DNA from: Xenorhabdus stockiae
Lineage (GTDB): Bacteria; Pseudomonadota; Gammaproteobacteria; Enterobacterales; Enterobacteriaceae
Assembly (NCBI RefSeq): GCF_002632825.1
Contig: NZ_NJAJ01000029.1
Span: 1 to 58,672 of the forward strand
Length of the DNA stretch: 58,672 nt
Reading direction: 5' to 3'
The stretch's first letter is position 1. The number at the start of each line of letters is the position of its first letter. The translations under genes and the position numbers were made by a program. Shown here piece after piece: positions 8,549-18,356 of this stretch. Under the pieces are notes generated by a model. That model saw only the letters and a list, made by a program, of their open reading frames with translations, was not told where the DNA came from and did not search any database.

Positions 8549-9580
8549 TTATAATGAAGGAAGCTCAGATAATGGCCAGCGCGCTTTCACAGTAACACCT
8601 AAATTGTTCTTTGTTCCACCTGCCAAACGGATCATTCCAGCAAATGCGATCATTGCCCCATTATCAGTACAAAATTCAGGGCGGGCGTAAAAAACTTCAC
8701 CGTGCAATTTTTCCGCCATATTTTGCATTCTGATACGCAATGTGCGGTTTGCGCTTACTCCTCCCGCCATAACCAGCCGTTTGAAACCCGTCTGCTCTAA
8801 TGCCCGTTTACATTTTATTACCAGAGTATCAACAACAGCCTCTTCAAATGCGTGTGCAATATCTGCTCTGGTCTGTTCATCCTGTTCAACATCACAGCCC
8901 GTTATATGATTGCGAATCGTATTCGCTGCAAACGTTTTCAAACCAGAAAAGCTGAAATCTAGCCCCGGACGATCGGTCATTGGACGGGGAAAAACAAAAC
9001 GTCCTGCTTTACCTTGCTGTGCTATACGAGAAAGAACTGGGCCTCCGGGGTAATCCAGACCCAGTAATTTTGCTGTCTTATCGAAAGCTTCACCCGCGGC
9101 ATCATCAATCGACTCACCAAGCAGAGTATACTCGCCAATACCTGTCACGCTAATAAGCTGAGTATGACCACCGGAAACCAGTAAAGCGACAAATGGAAAT
9201 TCAGGTTTATTCTCTTCCAGCATGGGTGCTAATAAATGCCCTTCCATATGATGGACAGGAATAGCCGGTACATCCCATGCAAAAGCCAGTGAACGACCAA
9301 TAGTCGCTCCAACCATCAACGCTCCCACTAAACCGGGACCTGCGGTGTAAGCAACCGCATCAATATCTTTACTTGTCAGACCCGCTTCTTTCAAAGCCGC
9401 CTGAATCAGAGGAACTGTTTTACGGATATGATCACGGGATGCCAGTTCAGGCACAACTCCACCATAATCGGCATGTAGTTTTACCTGACTGTACAATTGA
9501 TTGGCTAGCAGGCCGGATTTGTCATCATAAATTGCGATTCCAGTTTCATCGCAGGACGTTTCTATACCTAAAACTCGCAT
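8549..9580 (-). CDS. tsaD: tRNA N6-adenosine threonylcarbamoyltransferase TsaD
   Basis: Full-length (343 residues) TsaD of the ASKHA fold. It transfers the threonylcarbamoyl group to A37 of ANN-decoding tRNAs, together with TsaB and TsaE. Visible motifs are the N-terminal [19 protein letters not shown], the metal-binding histidines in [10 protein letters not shown], the phosphate-loop SGGHTQL, and [10 protein letters not shown] near the C-terminus. The substrate tRNA-Ile2 is encoded in this window. The gene is divergent from rpsU, as in other Enterobacterales, and sits on the core-chromosome side of the accessory region. Confidence 0.97.
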   Translation of the reverse strand: MRVLGIETSCDETGIAIYDDKSGLLANQLYSQVKLHADYGGVVPELASRDHIRKTVPLIQAALKEAGLTSKDIDAVAYTAGPGLVGALMVGATIGRSLAFAWDVPAIPVHHMEGHLLAPMLEENKPEFPFVALLVSGGHTQLISVTGIGEYTLLGESIDDAAGEAFDKTAKLLGLDYPGGPVLSRIAQQGKAGRFVFPRPMTDRPGLDFSFSGLKTFAANTIRNHITGCDVEQDEQTRADIAHAFEEAVVDTLVIKCKRALEQTGFKRLVMAGGVSANRTLRIRMQNMAEKLHGEVFYARPEFCTDNGAMIAFAGMIRLAGGTKNNLGVTVKARWPLSELPSL

Positions 9581-9748
9581 TGTACTTGTTATCTCGTCAC
9601 GGTAGTTAAAGCAAATAATTAAAGCGGAGGCCAGTGTATCACTATCTATTTATAACCACATCTGTTTACAACCACTATTCAGATAGACTCAATAGATTTC
9701 GGCTATACATATTTAACTCAATGACAGACAATAGATTCCATTTACATG

Positions 9749-9777
9749 CTGACTCTTTGCTCTGTTTAGTCTATAAT
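9749..9777 (+). promoter_or_regulatory. Probable rpsU operon promoter
   Basis: A consensus -10 TATAAT at 9772-9777 and a -35-like CTGACT at 9749-9754 with a 17-base spacer. They lie about 225 bases upstream of rpsU in the tsaD-rpsU divergent region. More than one promoter is known for this operon in E. coli; I see only this one clearly. Confidence 0.55.
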
Positions 9778-9989
9778 CAGTCCCCTACTTGAATATCCAG
9801 TGTGGTTAAGTTAATAACGTCGGCTCAGATTGCTTACTTTGCGTACAAAAAGGCAACCTATAACCCACGACGTTGTGTGTTTCAATTTTCCGCGGCCCTT
9901 TACAAAGCCGTGTTCATTGAAGTAAAATTCCGCACCATTTTAAAGACGGCTGGCACTATCACGCCAGCGACAAACCCGATTTCTATTGA

Positions 9990-10217
<228 letters not shown>

Positions 10218-10218
10218 T

Positions 10219-10239
10219 CTTTGCGGCCTGTCCGCAAAG
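10219..10239 (+). terminator. Hairpin directly after rpsU
   Basis: CTTTGCGG and CCGCAAAG form an 8-bp stem around CCTGT, starting two bases after the rpsU stop. No T-run follows. It is more likely an RNA-stability or processing hairpin than a full terminator. Confidence 0.5.
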
Positions 10240-10270
10240 TGTTTGTTTTAACAAACTACTGCAGTTAAAG

Positions 10271-10306
10271 GCCGTGCTTTCTCTGAGAAAGCGCGGCTTA
10301 TTCTCG
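10271..10306 (+). terminator. Partial terminator between rpsU and dnaG
   Basis: GCCGTGCTTTCT pairs with AGAAAGCGCGGC (one mismatch), followed by TTATTCT. This corresponds in position to the known E. coli attenuating terminator that lets only a fraction of transcripts reach dnaG and rpoD, keeping bS21 in excess over primase. Confidence 0.65.
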
Positions 10307-10331
10307 TTCATCAACAGGCGTAAAAGGGCTT

Positions 10332-12080
10332 ATGGCTGGACGAATTCCACGCGCATTTATCAATGACTTGTTAGCAAGAACCGATATCATTGATCTAATT
10401 GATGTCAGAGTGCCTCTCAAAAAGAAAGGTAAAAACCATCAGGCGTGTTGTCCTTTTCATAATGAAAAGACCCCTTCATTTACTGTTAATGGCGACAAAC
10501 AGTTTTATCATTGCTTCGGTTGTGGAGCCCATGGCAACGCCATCGATTTCTTAATGAATTATGACAGGTTAGATTTTGTCGAATCCATTGAAGAACTGGC
10601 CACAATGCACGGACTGGAAGTCCCTTACGAAGCAGGCTCAGGCGGCGGACATATCGAACGTCACCAACGGCAAAATCTTTATCAGTTGATGGATAAGCTA
10701 AACAGCTTCTATCAGCGTTCACTGACGACACCAAATGGACAGGCCGCCCGGCAATATCTGACCAGACGCGGGCTCAGTGAAGAGGTCATTCAGCGTTTTG
10801 CAATCGGCTTCGCCCCTGCGGGGTGGGATAATGTCCTGAAGCAGTTTGCCCATAATACCGAAGACCGCAATCAGTTAAGCGATGCAGGGATGCTGGTCAC
10901 GAATGATAACGGCCGCACTTATGACCGTTTCCGTGAACGTATTATGTTCCCTATTCGTGATCGCAGGAGCCGTGTCATTGCATTTGGTGGCAGAGTCTTG
11001 GGGGATACGCTTCCCAAGTACCTGAACTCACCGGAAACGGAAATTTTCCATAAAGGCCGCCAGTTGTATGGTCTTTATGAGGCACAGCAAAGCCACAATA
11101 TCCTTTCCAGGTTATTGGTGGTTGAAGGTTATATGGATGTCGTCGCACTGGCTCAGTTTGGCATTGATTATGCTGTAGCCTCGTTAGGAACATCTACGAC
11201 AGCCGAACACGTTCAGCTACTTTTCCGGACAACCGATAGTGTTATCTGTTGTTACGATGGAGACCGCGCAGGCCGTACTGCCGCATGGAGGACGCTGGAA
11301 ACAGCATTACCTTATCTGAATGATGGTCGGCAATTACGTTTTATGTTCTTGCCTGATGGCGAAGATCCAGATTCACTAGTACGCAAAGAAGGGCGAGAAG
11401 TATTTGAACAGAGAATGGAAAAGGCACTGACTCTGTCTGAATTTCTGTTTGATTCACTATTGTTACAGGTTGATTTAAGTACCCCGGAAGGGGCAACTAA
11501 ACTTAATTCACTTGCGATGCCACTGATTAGCCAGATCCCGGGTGAAGCATTGCGGCTTTACCTGCTAAAGGAACTTGGAAAACTGCTGGGCATACCTGAT
11601 ACTACACAATTGGAACGATCTCTGGCAAAACTTGTCAAAAAAGATACCAATACTTATCAGGCGCTAAAACTGAAACCAACGACAATGCGCATACTCATCG
11701 CATTACTGGTGCAGAACCCACATTTAGCGACATTAGTCCCTTCATTACAGGGAATGTTTTCTGCTCAGGTAGCGGGATTACCGCTATTTATGGAGCTTGT
11801 CGACACATGCCTTGCTCAGCCGGGGTTAACAACCGGTCAACTTTTGGAGCAATATCGCGATAATAAGTACGCAAAACAACTTGAAAAACTCGCCGCATGG
11901 AACGATATACAAGTAGAAGAAATTGCTGAAAAAACGTTTAGTGATGCGTTAAATCATCTTTTCGCATCAGCATTGGAAGAACGTTTTAAATTTTTGGTGG
12001 CTAAAGAAAGAACTGAAGGTCTGACACCGGAAGAACGTAAAGAAGTCTGGCTGATTTCTGAATCCAGCGCTAAAAAATGA
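10332..12080 (+). CDS. dnaG: DNA primase
   Basis: 582-residue bacterial primase that makes RNA primers at the replication fork. The N-terminal CHC2 zinc-binding domain shows CCPFHNEKTPSF and FYHCFGCGAHG. The catalytic core includes the RFRERIMFPIRD segment, and the Toprim domain has VVEGYMDVVAL and CCYDGDRAGRTAA (acidic metal ligands). The C-terminal region would carry the DnaB-interacting domain. It is the second gene of the operon and is preceded by a weak ribosome-binding region, as expected for a protein kept at low copy. Confidence 0.97.
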   Translation: MAGRIPRAFINDLLARTDIIDLIDVRVPLKKKGKNHQACCPFHNEKTPSFTVNGDKQFYHCFGCGAHGNAIDFLMNYDRLDFVESIEELATMHGLEVPYEAGSGGGHIERHQRQNLYQLMDKLNSFYQRSLTTPNGQAARQYLTRRGLSEEVIQRFAIGFAPAGWDNVLKQFAHNTEDRNQLSDAGMLVTNDNGRTYDRFRERIMFPIRDRRSRVIAFGGRVLGDTLPKYLNSPETEIFHKGRQLYGLYEAQQSHNILSRLLVVEGYMDVVALAQFGIDYAVASLGTSTTAEHVQLLFRTTDSVICCYDGDRAGRTAAWRTLETALPYLNDGRQLRFMFLPDGEDPDSLVRKEGREVFEQRMEKALTLSEFLFDSLLLQVDLSTPEGATKLNSLAMPLISQIPGEALRLYLLKELGKLLGIPDTTQLERSLAKLVKKDTNTYQALKLKPTTMRILIALLVQNPHLATLVPSLQGMFSAQVAGLPLFMELVDTCLAQPGLTTGQLLEQYRDNKYAKQLEKLAAWNDIQVEEIAEKTFSDALNHLFASALEERFKFLVAKERTEGLTPEERKEVWLISESSAKK

Positions 12081-12246
12081 ATCCAGAATTTACGGCTTAA
12101 GTGCCGAATGAGGTAGGGAGATAGCCCTACAATTGCCGCTATTGAGGGCAGTGGCAATACAACGAAATGCCCCCTAAATGTTATTGTTGGCATATTTGTT
12201 TCGCCGACTGACACCAACCAATACTCTGAAGTGTGGATACTGTCTT

Positions 12247-14094
12247 ATGGAGCAAAACCCGCAGTCACAGCTGAAGCTACTTGTCACCCGAGGTAAGGAG
12301 CAAGGCTATCTGACCTATGCTGAGGTCAATGACCATCTGCCGGAAGATATCGTCGATTCTGATCAGATAGAAGATATCATCCAAATGATCAATGACATGG
12401 GCATCCAGGTAATGGAAGAGGCACCTGATGCCGATGACCTCATGTTGGCAGAAAACACAAACGACACAGATGAAGATGCGGCAGAAGCAGCTGCGCAAGT
12501 GTTATCCAGTGTCGAGTCAGAAATCGGTCGTACAACCGACCCGGTTCGCATGTACATGCGTGAAATGGGTACAGTTGAACTACTGACTCGTGAAGGTGAG
12601 ATTGACATTGCGAAACGCATTGAAGATGGCATCAACCAAGTACAGTGCTCCGTTGCCGAATATCCTGAAGCTATTACCTATCTGCTAGAACAGTATGACC
12701 ATGTTGAAGCAGGTGAAAGCCGCCTGTCTGATCTGATTACAGGATTTGTTGATCCTAACGCAGAAGAAGATCTTGCACCGACAGCTACTCACATTGGCTC
12801 TGAGCTTCCTCAGGAAGAGCTTGACGAAGACGATGATGAAGATGAAGACGGTGAAGATGATACTGACAGTGACGATGATAACAGCATCGATCCGGAGCTG
12901 GCTCGCCAAAAATTCATGGAATTGCGTGAGCAATATGAAGTTACCCGTCAGTCAATAAAAAGCCACGGCCGCAGCCATCCAAGCACTGCCGCTGAAATTT
13001 TGATGCTGTCCGAGGTATTCAAACAGTTCCGTCTGGTGCCTAAGCAGTTTGATTATCTGGTCAACAACATGCGTTCCATGATGGATCGTGTACGTCTTCA
13101 AGAGCGTCAAATCATGAAGATGTGTGTTGAACAGTGCAAAATGCCGAAGAAAAACTTCATCACTCTGTTTTCCGGTAACGAAACAACTGAGACATGGTTC
13201 ACTGCTGCAAAAGCAATGAACAAGCCTTGGTCTGATAAGCTGCCGGAAGTTGAAGAAGAAATCATGCGCAGTCTGCAAAAACTGCGTCAGATTGAAGAAG
13301 AAACTGGCCTGACAATTGATCAAGTCAAAGATATCAACCGTCGCATGTCAATTGGTGAAGCAAAAGCCCGCCGTGCGAAGAAGGAAATGGTTGAAGCTAA
13401 CTTACGTCTGGTTATTTCAATTGCCAAGAAATATACCAACCGTGGCCTGCAATTCCTTGATTTGATTCAGGAAGGTAATATCGGCCTGATGAAAGCGGTT
13501 GATAAGTTCGAATATCGCCGTGGTTATAAGTTCTCAACTTATGCTACCTGGTGGATCCGTCAGGCGATTACTCGCTCTATCGCCGATCAGGCGCGTACTA
13601 TCCGTATTCCTGTGCATATGATTGAAACGATTAACAAACTCAATCGTATTTCTCGTCAGATGCTACAAGAAATGGGGCGTGAACCATCACCGGAAGAGCT
13701 GGCAGAACGCATGCTGATGCCGGAAGACAAAATCCGCAAGGTACTGAAAATCGCCAAAGAACCAATTTCCATGGAAACGCCAGTTGGTGATGATGAAGAT
13801 TCACATCTGGGTGATTTCATTGAAGATACTACGCTGGAACTGCCGCTGGATTCTGCAACTTCAGAAAGCCTGCGTTCAGCTACCCACGATGTGCTGGCAG
13901 GGTTAACTGCGCGTGAAGCGAAAGTCCTGCGTATGCGTTTTGGTATCGATATGAACACCGACCATACACTGGAAGAAGTTGGTAAACAGTTTGACGTAAC
14001 CCGCGAGCGTATCCGTCAGATCGAGGCGAAAGCTCTGCGCAAACTGCGCCATCCAAGCCGTTCGGAAGTATTACGTAGCTTCCTTGATGACTAA
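12247..14094 (+). CDS. rpoD: RNA polymerase sigma-70 factor
   Basis: The housekeeping sigma factor, 615 residues from the start at 12247 ([20 protein letters not shown]). The longer frame from 12178 is not expected. Region 1.1 is at the N-terminus. A very acidic stretch lies in the non-conserved region near residues 190-215. Region 2 has [17 protein letters not shown] for -10 recognition, and region 4.2 has [20 protein letters not shown] for the -35. The acidic tract is encoded by runs of GAT/GAA codons. It is the third gene of the operon, ended by a strong terminator. Confidence 0.98.
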   Translation: MEQNPQSQLKLLVTRGKEQGYLTYAEVNDHLPEDIVDSDQIEDIIQMINDMGIQVMEEAPDADDLMLAENTNDTDEDAAEAAAQVLSSVESEIGRTTDPVRMYMREMGTVELLTREGEIDIAKRIEDGINQVQCSVAEYPEAITYLLEQYDHVEAGESRLSDLITGFVDPNAEEDLAPTATHIGSELPQEELDEDDDEDEDGEDDTDSDDDNSIDPELARQKFMELREQYEVTRQSIKSHGRSHPSTAAEILMLSEVFKQFRLVPKQFDYLVNNMRSMMDRVRLQERQIMKMCVEQCKMPKKNFITLFSGNETTETWFTAAKAMNKPWSDKLPEVEEEIMRSLQKLRQIEEETGLTIDQVKDINRRMSIGEAKARRAKKEMVEANLRLVISIAKKYTNRGLQFLDLIQEGNIGLMKAVDKFEYRRGYKFSTYATWWIRQAITRSIADQARTIRIPVHMIETINKLNRISRQMLQEMGREPSPEELAERMLMPEDKIRKVLKIAKEPISMETPVGDDEDSHLGDFIEDTTLELPLDSATSESLRSATHDVLAGLTAREAKVLRMRFGIDMNTDHTLEEVGKQFDVTRERIRQIEAKALRKLRHPSRSEVLRSFLDD

Positions 14095-14117
14095 TCAAAA
14101 TATTTACTGATAAGTCT

Positions 14118-14148
14118 AAAAAGCGCCTGTTTAGACAGGCGCTTTTTT
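14118..14148 (+). terminator. Terminator of the rpsU-dnaG-rpoD operon
   Basis: AAAAAGCGCCTGT, a TTAG loop, and ACAGGCGCTTTTTT form a long perfect hairpin flanked by A-run and T-run. It can act in both directions and separates rpoD from the convergent GNAT gene. Confidence 0.9.
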
Positions 14149-14164
14149 ATTACTCACGAGCTTT

Positions 14165-14947
14165 TTAGCTTTCACGAACAAAGGCCTGACATTCAAATAA
14201 CGACTTAAAACCAATGCGACGATACACACCATTTCCCTCACGGGAAGCTTCCAGATAGCAAGCTGTCGCGCCTTTTTTCCTAGCTTCACTCAATACATAG
14301 TTAATTAATGCTGAAGCATATCCTCGCCCCATTTTTTCCCTTACTGTACTGATATCATCAAGACGGACAATATTATTGAGCCTTGATAGGGTTAAAGCAC
14401 AAACTGGCTTTTCATCGACATAGAGGGCGTAATGTTGCAAGCATTTCCCGGCAATTAACGCAGCCTGATGGCATTTCATATACTGTCCGGAGATAGAATC
14501 ACCCGTCTCAAATGCACTTTTAACCGGAAGAACCCAATCAGACAAACGATGATCAACACACCTGATTTCATATTCAGCGCAATGCTCATCCTTTATCTGC
14601 CAGTTGATTAAATCAAGCTCCATAACCGTTGTAATACTATCAGGATCAAACACAAACCCGGCCTGTTCAATAACCGCTAAAACCTGATGACTGGGCTGTA
14701 CAGCAACAATCAGAAAAGGTACATCAGATTGCTCATCCATTAACTGAATCGCTGCTTTCAGCTCCTCTGCTATCTGGTTATGTTCATCAACCACCTGTAA
14801 AAAATTTAATGAATCAGTTCCAACACCAGTGACATAGAGCCGGATACCAGCTCCAATATGTCGATAAATTTGACTGATTGATGAAAAAAAGTAATCTTCC
14901 AGTTTACGATGGGACAAAACCGAATTTGATAAGTTAGATAGGCTCAT
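14165..14947 (-). CDS. GNAT-family N-acetyltransferase
   Basis: A 260-residue protein with a C-terminal GNAT domain. The acetyl-CoA-binding motif A is in REKMGRGYASALINYVLSEA, followed by CYLEASREGNGVYRRIGFKS, the usual beta-bulge and Tyr-containing end of the fold. The first ~120 residues are less conserved and may be a degenerate GNAT repeat or a substrate domain. The substrate is unknown. The gene is convergent with rpoD and monocistronic. Confidence 0.75.
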   Translation of the reverse strand: MSLSNLSNSVLSHRKLEDYFFSSISQIYRHIGAGIRLYVTGVGTDSLNFLQVVDEHNQIAEELKAAIQLMDEQSDVPFLIVAVQPSHQVLAVIEQAGFVFDPDSITTVMELDLINWQIKDEHCAEYEIRCVDHRLSDWVLPVKSAFETGDSISGQYMKCHQAALIAGKCLQHYALYVDEKPVCALTLSRLNNIVRLDDISTVREKMGRGYASALINYVLSEARKKGATACYLEASREGNGVYRRIGFKSLFECQAFVRES

Positions 14948-15192
14948 ATTGTTGAGTCACAAAAATATTTTTATAGGGAAATACAGATATGTTCTGAAAT
15001 TACAGAAAGCAGAACATGACCGGTAAAATTTTTATGTCCAAACAATAATCAAAAGTCAGTAAATGACCAGAGAAATTAATCAAAAAGACCATCAGTATCA
15101 CTAAAAAATAGTTTAGAGCACTTAAAAATAGTTTAAATCAGTTAAAAGATACTTATTTCTGTATATAAAACGCGCATATGAATTTTCGGGGC

Positions 15193-15222
15193 TAGACCTA
15201 ATGCCACACAGTACCGTATAAT
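15193..15222 (+). promoter_or_regulatory. Probable ileX promoter
   Basis: -10 TATAAT at 15217-15222, with a -35-like TAGACC at 15193-15198 and an 18-base spacer. It ends 14 bases before the tRNA. The GC-rich ATCTCCCC between -10 and start fits a stringently controlled discriminator. Confidence 0.55.
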
Positions 15223-15236
15223 CTCCCCACTTCACT

Positions 15237-15312
15237 GGCCCCTTAGCTCAGTGGTTAGAGCAGGCGACTCATAATCGCTTGGTCGCTGGTTCAAGTCCAG
15301 CAGGGGCCACCA
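15237..15312 (+). tRNA. ileX: tRNA-Ile2 (CAT anticodon, lysidine-modified)
   Basis: A 76-base cloverleaf. Acceptor GGCCCCT pairs with AGGGGCC; the anticodon loop CTCATAA carries CAT; the T arm is CTGGTTCAAGTCCAG; the encoded CCA ends at 15312. Its position just after rpoD matches ileX of E. coli, where the CAT anticodon is converted by TilS lysidine modification to read AUA. The 3' 46 bases form part of the att core of the P2-like prophage, and the gene is left intact at attL. Confidence 0.85.
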
Positions 15313-15314
15313 GA
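15267..15314. other. attL core (48-bp direct repeat, left copy)
   Basis: A 48-base segment starting ACTCATAATCGC inside the tRNA and ending two bases past its CCA. It is repeated exactly at 44740-44787. This copy is joined to the tRNA 5' half, so the functional tRNA gene is kept. Confidence 0.93.
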
Positions 15315-15339
15315 TTTAAGCTGTAAAATCAGCACGTTA

Positions 15340-15367
15340 AGCCACTTTTAGACAAGTGGCTTTTTTG
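15340..15367 (+). terminator. Terminator downstream of ileX
   Basis: AGCCACTT and AAGTGGCT form an 8-bp stem with a 6-base loop, followed by TTTTTTGTTTTT. It lies in phage-derived DNA and would terminate the tRNA transcript in the lysogen, replacing the chromosomal terminator moved to the far side of attR. Confidence 0.8.
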
Positions 15368-15379
15368 TTTTTATAAATC

Positions 15380-15400
15380 AGTGGCGATAAAATGGCGACA
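15380..15400. promoter_or_regulatory. Candidate integrase arm-type sites, left arm
   Basis: AGTGGCGATAAAATGGCGAC contains two TGGCGA repeats about 65 bases inside attL. The same motif occurs, with three repeats, inside attR (44624-44655). Paired arm sites of this type are expected for tyrosine integrases of the HP1/P2 group. Confidence 0.5.
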
Positions 15401-15970
15401 GGAATTTTTGAGCTTCCGCTATCTTAATTTTTTCATTGAACATTTTTAACTCAATTGCTCCAACCCGAAAATTTTCTTTCAGCCAGTGACAATATGTTTA
15501 CGGGTTCAATTCATTTCAATTTCCTAATGGACTCAAAGCCGCACCGTTACTCTGTTCTAGAATTTTCTTTAGCCTGTCTTTATGATCTAACTTCCCACGT
15601 AAAATATAATTTTCCCTTTAATATCATTGTATTGATATCTTCCCCGCGATCCGCGTTTGATCCAAAAACTGAAATTTCCTGAAAATCTTTTCACGCCTTT
15701 CAGTTTGGGATTTTTTCTACAACGCCAGCAGGGGCGCACGCTGGCGATTCGCTTTGTAGGATTTGAAAACTGAAATAATTTTTTGATCCAAAACGTGCAG
15801 GCGGGTGCGGTGTAGTGCGTTTTACGTCAGGTTTACGTTTATTTCGTGGGAATTATGCAGCGTGAGCACGGCGCAGGAACGCAGATCCAAATGAACCGTA
15901 GCGAGGAGTGAATTAAGGGGTGAACGGTGCTGTGTGCGTCTGGCGGCGTTTAATGCGGGATAAAAATAAA

Positions 15971-15986
15971 CCCTACCGAAGCAGGG
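15971..15986 (-). terminator. Tail-operon terminator, TTCG hairpin
   Basis: On the minus strand CCCTGC-TTCG-GTAGGG forms a compact stem closed by a stable TTCG tetraloop, followed by TTTATTTTTA. It lies about 200 bases beyond the last tail gene. Confidence 0.7.
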
Positions 15987-16002
15987 CTACTTTGACTACA
16001 AC

Positions 16003-16033
16003 AGAAAAATCAGTTGGTGAGGTTGATTTTTCT
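16003..16033. terminator. Second terminator-like inverted repeat
   Basis: AGAAAAATCA and TGATTTTTCT form a perfect 10-bp inverted repeat with an 11-base loop. Its arms supply an A-run and a T-run, so it could act in both directions beside the TTCG terminator. Confidence 0.5.
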
Positions 16034-16182
16034 ATTTTTATTTTGACCGGATGATTTATCGTCTGTGCCCTGACTAAGAGGAGCAAACTCAGTCAAAGCG
16101 CGACACATCTAAACTAACATTACCACTCTACTGCCTGCCACGCGGAATATCAATCCACGCAAATGGAAAAGAGCAGGGATAC

Positions 16183-17820
16183 TTACCCAATCACAGGCGA
16201 ATACTTCTGTTTCAGCCCATCGGATTTATGGGCGGTGCCTCTGATGGCGCTGGCGTTCTGGGGGGCGCCGGTATTGTGATGGGTATGAGCGGCGGTCAGT
16301 TCGGCCAGTTCCTTGACCACATCCAGTGTCTCTAACATCAGCGTCATCACGTTAATTTGCGGACTGCCCACCCAGACGACAGGCGCAACGATTTCCTGTT
16401 TAACGCCTGCGATGCTTTGTTTCAACAAGCCGATTTTCTCTATCAGTGTTTGGCCCACGTCGATAGTGGCATTTTTCCCCACACTGGCGAGGTAATTGCC
16501 GGATGTGGCCAGGCTGTAATCCCCCTCCGCCACCTGCTGCACTGCACCCGCCAATAAGGTGGATGTGCCTAACACCAGCGTTTTATCCGTAGCCTGAATC
16601 GTGGTATCACGGGCCACTACAGTGCGGGTTTCGGTGTCGGCCTTAATTTCGCGGTGCATGGACGATTCGTTAATGGTCTGGTCGGTCTGGCGTATCCAGC
16701 TCCCTTCCTGTGTCACCCGCTGCGAGACTTCCGCCCGCTGCTGCTGCAATTGTTCACCCGGCTTGATATCCGGCAGGGTGTTGCCCTGACTTAAGGTCTG
16801 GCGGATAAAGGGTTTATCGGGTCGCCCGCCCTCAAAGGCGATTTCCACCACAGTACCGATAGGCGGATACTGAAACAGGCCCGATTCACTGCCCGCCATC
16901 GGCAATGGCAGGGGAACTGCACGATAAACCGGGGCAGCGGCATCTTTGCCGTTATCATCCAGCAATTGCACATCGACCGCATAGCGCGGGCGGAACGGGT
17001 CAGACAGATCGCCGCTGACGGTGTTTTCGGTGTGGGCTTCAATGCGGGCCAGTTTGGGCAGATGCAATCCAGCGGATAATTCAGGGTAAGCGGCATCAAT
17101 CTGGCGCTGGGCAGGGGTTTTATTCTCCGTCTGACCTTTCGGCTGCCATGTGATGCTCATGTTTTCATTCAACAGATTGACTTTGGTCAGCCGCTGCTGA
17201 TTGACCACAAAACCGGGGCGCAGGGATTGGATCATGGGGATGGTCATGGCATTGCCCGCCGATTGGCTCTGGCTGAATTCATTGGGGATTTCAGCAGGCT
17301 TGCCCTGAAACATCGAATGTGCCCAACTGCCCAGATACACCGAACCATCCGGCAATTGGTGCCAGAGATAATCGTCAATGGTAAAAAGTTGGCCCAGACT
17401 GCCCAGTAACTGGTAGCCCGTACCGTTATGGGTATAGTGCGGGATGGGTGTATCGGTATACGGCGCATCCGGTAGCGTGAACGTCAGGCCGCTGTGTTCT
17501 TGCAACCAGTCGACTATCTGGCGTAACGTCGGGTGCTGAAACGAACACGGCCATGCTTTATCAAATACGCCAACCAGTTCACGCACAAACAGGCGCTGAT
17601 AGCCGTTCTGGGCAGGCTGCGAGCGTTCCACATAACCCGTAAACCAGCGCAGCATCAAATCTGGATAACCCACCTCAAGGCGCACCAGTTTCCCGGTATA
17701 ATCGGTAGTGGTTTCCGCTGTGATAAAACCCCGGCCACAGGATGACAGTTCCAGCATCAGATTGGCATCAACCACATGCACTTCATCGCCGGATAAGTAG
17801 AGTCGCTGGATGGGTTTCAT
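16183..17820 (-). CDS. Phage baseplate hub-spike fusion protein (gpD/gpV-like)
   Basis: 545 residues; last gene of the tail operon. The N-terminal ~230 residues resemble a phage late-control-D/VgrG-type hub. A central part (RPRYAVDVQLLDDNG to PIGTVVEIAFEGGRPDKPFI) looks like the OB-fold of gpV/gp5 spikes. The C-terminal part contains repetitive beta-helix-like sequence (TIQATDKTLVLG). A histidine-rich HTHHNTGAPQ follows near the end, comparable with the metal-binding histidines of P2-type spike tips. I infer that hub and membrane-piercing spike are joined in one chain, because no separate gpV gene exists in this operon. It overlaps the upstream gene by 4 bases. Confidence 0.6.
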   Translation of the reverse strand: MKPIQRLYLSGDEVHVVDANLMLELSSCGRGFITAETTTDYTGKLVRLEVGYPDLMLRWFTGYVERSQPAQNGYQRLFVRELVGVFDKAWPCSFQHPTLRQIVDWLQEHSGLTFTLPDAPYTDTPIPHYTHNGTGYQLLGSLGQLFTIDDYLWHQLPDGSVYLGSWAHSMFQGKPAEIPNEFSQSQSAGNAMTIPMIQSLRPGFVVNQQRLTKVNLLNENMSITWQPKGQTENKTPAQRQIDAAYPELSAGLHLPKLARIEAHTENTVSGDLSDPFRPRYAVDVQLLDDNGKDAAAPVYRAVPLPLPMAGSESGLFQYPPIGTVVEIAFEGGRPDKPFIRQTLSQGNTLPDIKPGEQLQQQRAEVSQRVTQEGSWIRQTDQTINESSMHREIKADTETRTVVARDTTIQATDKTLVLGTSTLLAGAVQQVAEGDYSLATSGNYLASVGKNATIDVGQTLIEKIGLLKQSIAGVKQEIVAPVVWVGSPQINVMTLMLETLDVVKELAELTAAHTHHNTGAPQNASAIRGTAHKSDGLKQKYSPVIG

Positions 17821-18356
17821 TCGCTTGCGCCTCCGATGCCGTCATTAATCGGTTTTAAGACCTCGCGTTCGAACCAGCTTAATTTTTCCGGGTCTTCCCC
17901 GGCTTTTGTGCCACCCTGTCCGGTCTGTTTTTTCGCCTGAATCGCGCCGGTGGCACGGGCATCGCGTTTCTCCGCCACCGATAAATGCTCGCGCAAGGTA
18001 AACGTGACCTGCCATGCCTGTTTGCCGTCCACCTTGCTGGCATCTATCGTACCCGTAAACGTGCCGATACGAAAATTAATGGCCTGCGCGGTCAGATTCG
18101 CCACCCGGTAGCGTTTCAGGTTGCCATTGTCTTTGGCTTCCGCCAGCGCAAACAGGCGCGACAGGGTTTTCTGTTCGGTAAAGGGAATAATGCCCGTGAT
18201 ACGCAACTCTTTCGGCTTGATGCCCTGTTCGGCTACGGCGGTACTGGAAGACTGGCCGCTCTGGTCTTGATCCTGAAACATCACGGATGGCGTGACGGTC
18301 AGGCTTTTTAACGTAATGGCCTCGCCATCAAGGGCGAGGGTGATAATTTGGCTCAT
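17817..18356 (-). CDS. Phage baseplate protein
   Basis: 179 residues, encoded between two tail genes and overlapping both. The sequence ITGIIPFTEQKTLSRLFALA and a beta-rich centre (INFRIGTFTGTIDASKVDGK) resemble tube-domain-like baseplate proteins that link the end of the tail tube to the hub in HP1/K139-type phages. A Gly/Lys-rich linker and a short C-terminal amphipathic segment (SWFEREVLKPI) follow. The exact family is not certain. Confidence 0.45.
   Translation of the reverse strand: MSQIITLALDGEAITLKSLTVTPSVMFQDQDQSGQSSSTAVAEQGIKPKELRITGIIPFTEQKTLSRLFALAEAKDNGNLKRYRVANLTAQAINFRIGTFTGTIDASKVDGKQAWQVTFTLREHLSVAEKRDARATGAIQAKKQTGQGGTKAGEDPEKLSWFEREVLKPINDGIGGASE

Larger units (their letters stand above)
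15313..16182. other. Prophage left-end non-coding region
   Basis: 870 bases without a credible gene. It begins with a terminator-like hairpin (15340-15367) and TGGCG-type integrase arm-site candidates (15380-15400). A GC-rich stretch (about 15720-15960) follows, with CGCCAGC...GCTGGCG dyads at about 15722-15748. Two terminators for the tail operon (15971-16033) end it. A short frame at 15455-15682 has no coding character. The GC-rich stretch is the best place to look for a packaging (cos) site, but I cannot identify one. Confidence 0.5.

Noticed and set aside
10219..10306. LexA box in the rpsU-dnaG region
   Set aside because: No CTGT-N8-ACAG match was found near the operon promoter or in the rpsU-dnaG spacer.
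15455..15682. 75-codon frame in the prophage left end
   Set aside because: No ribosome-binding site, no family-like sequence and atypical composition; it lies in a non-coding arm.
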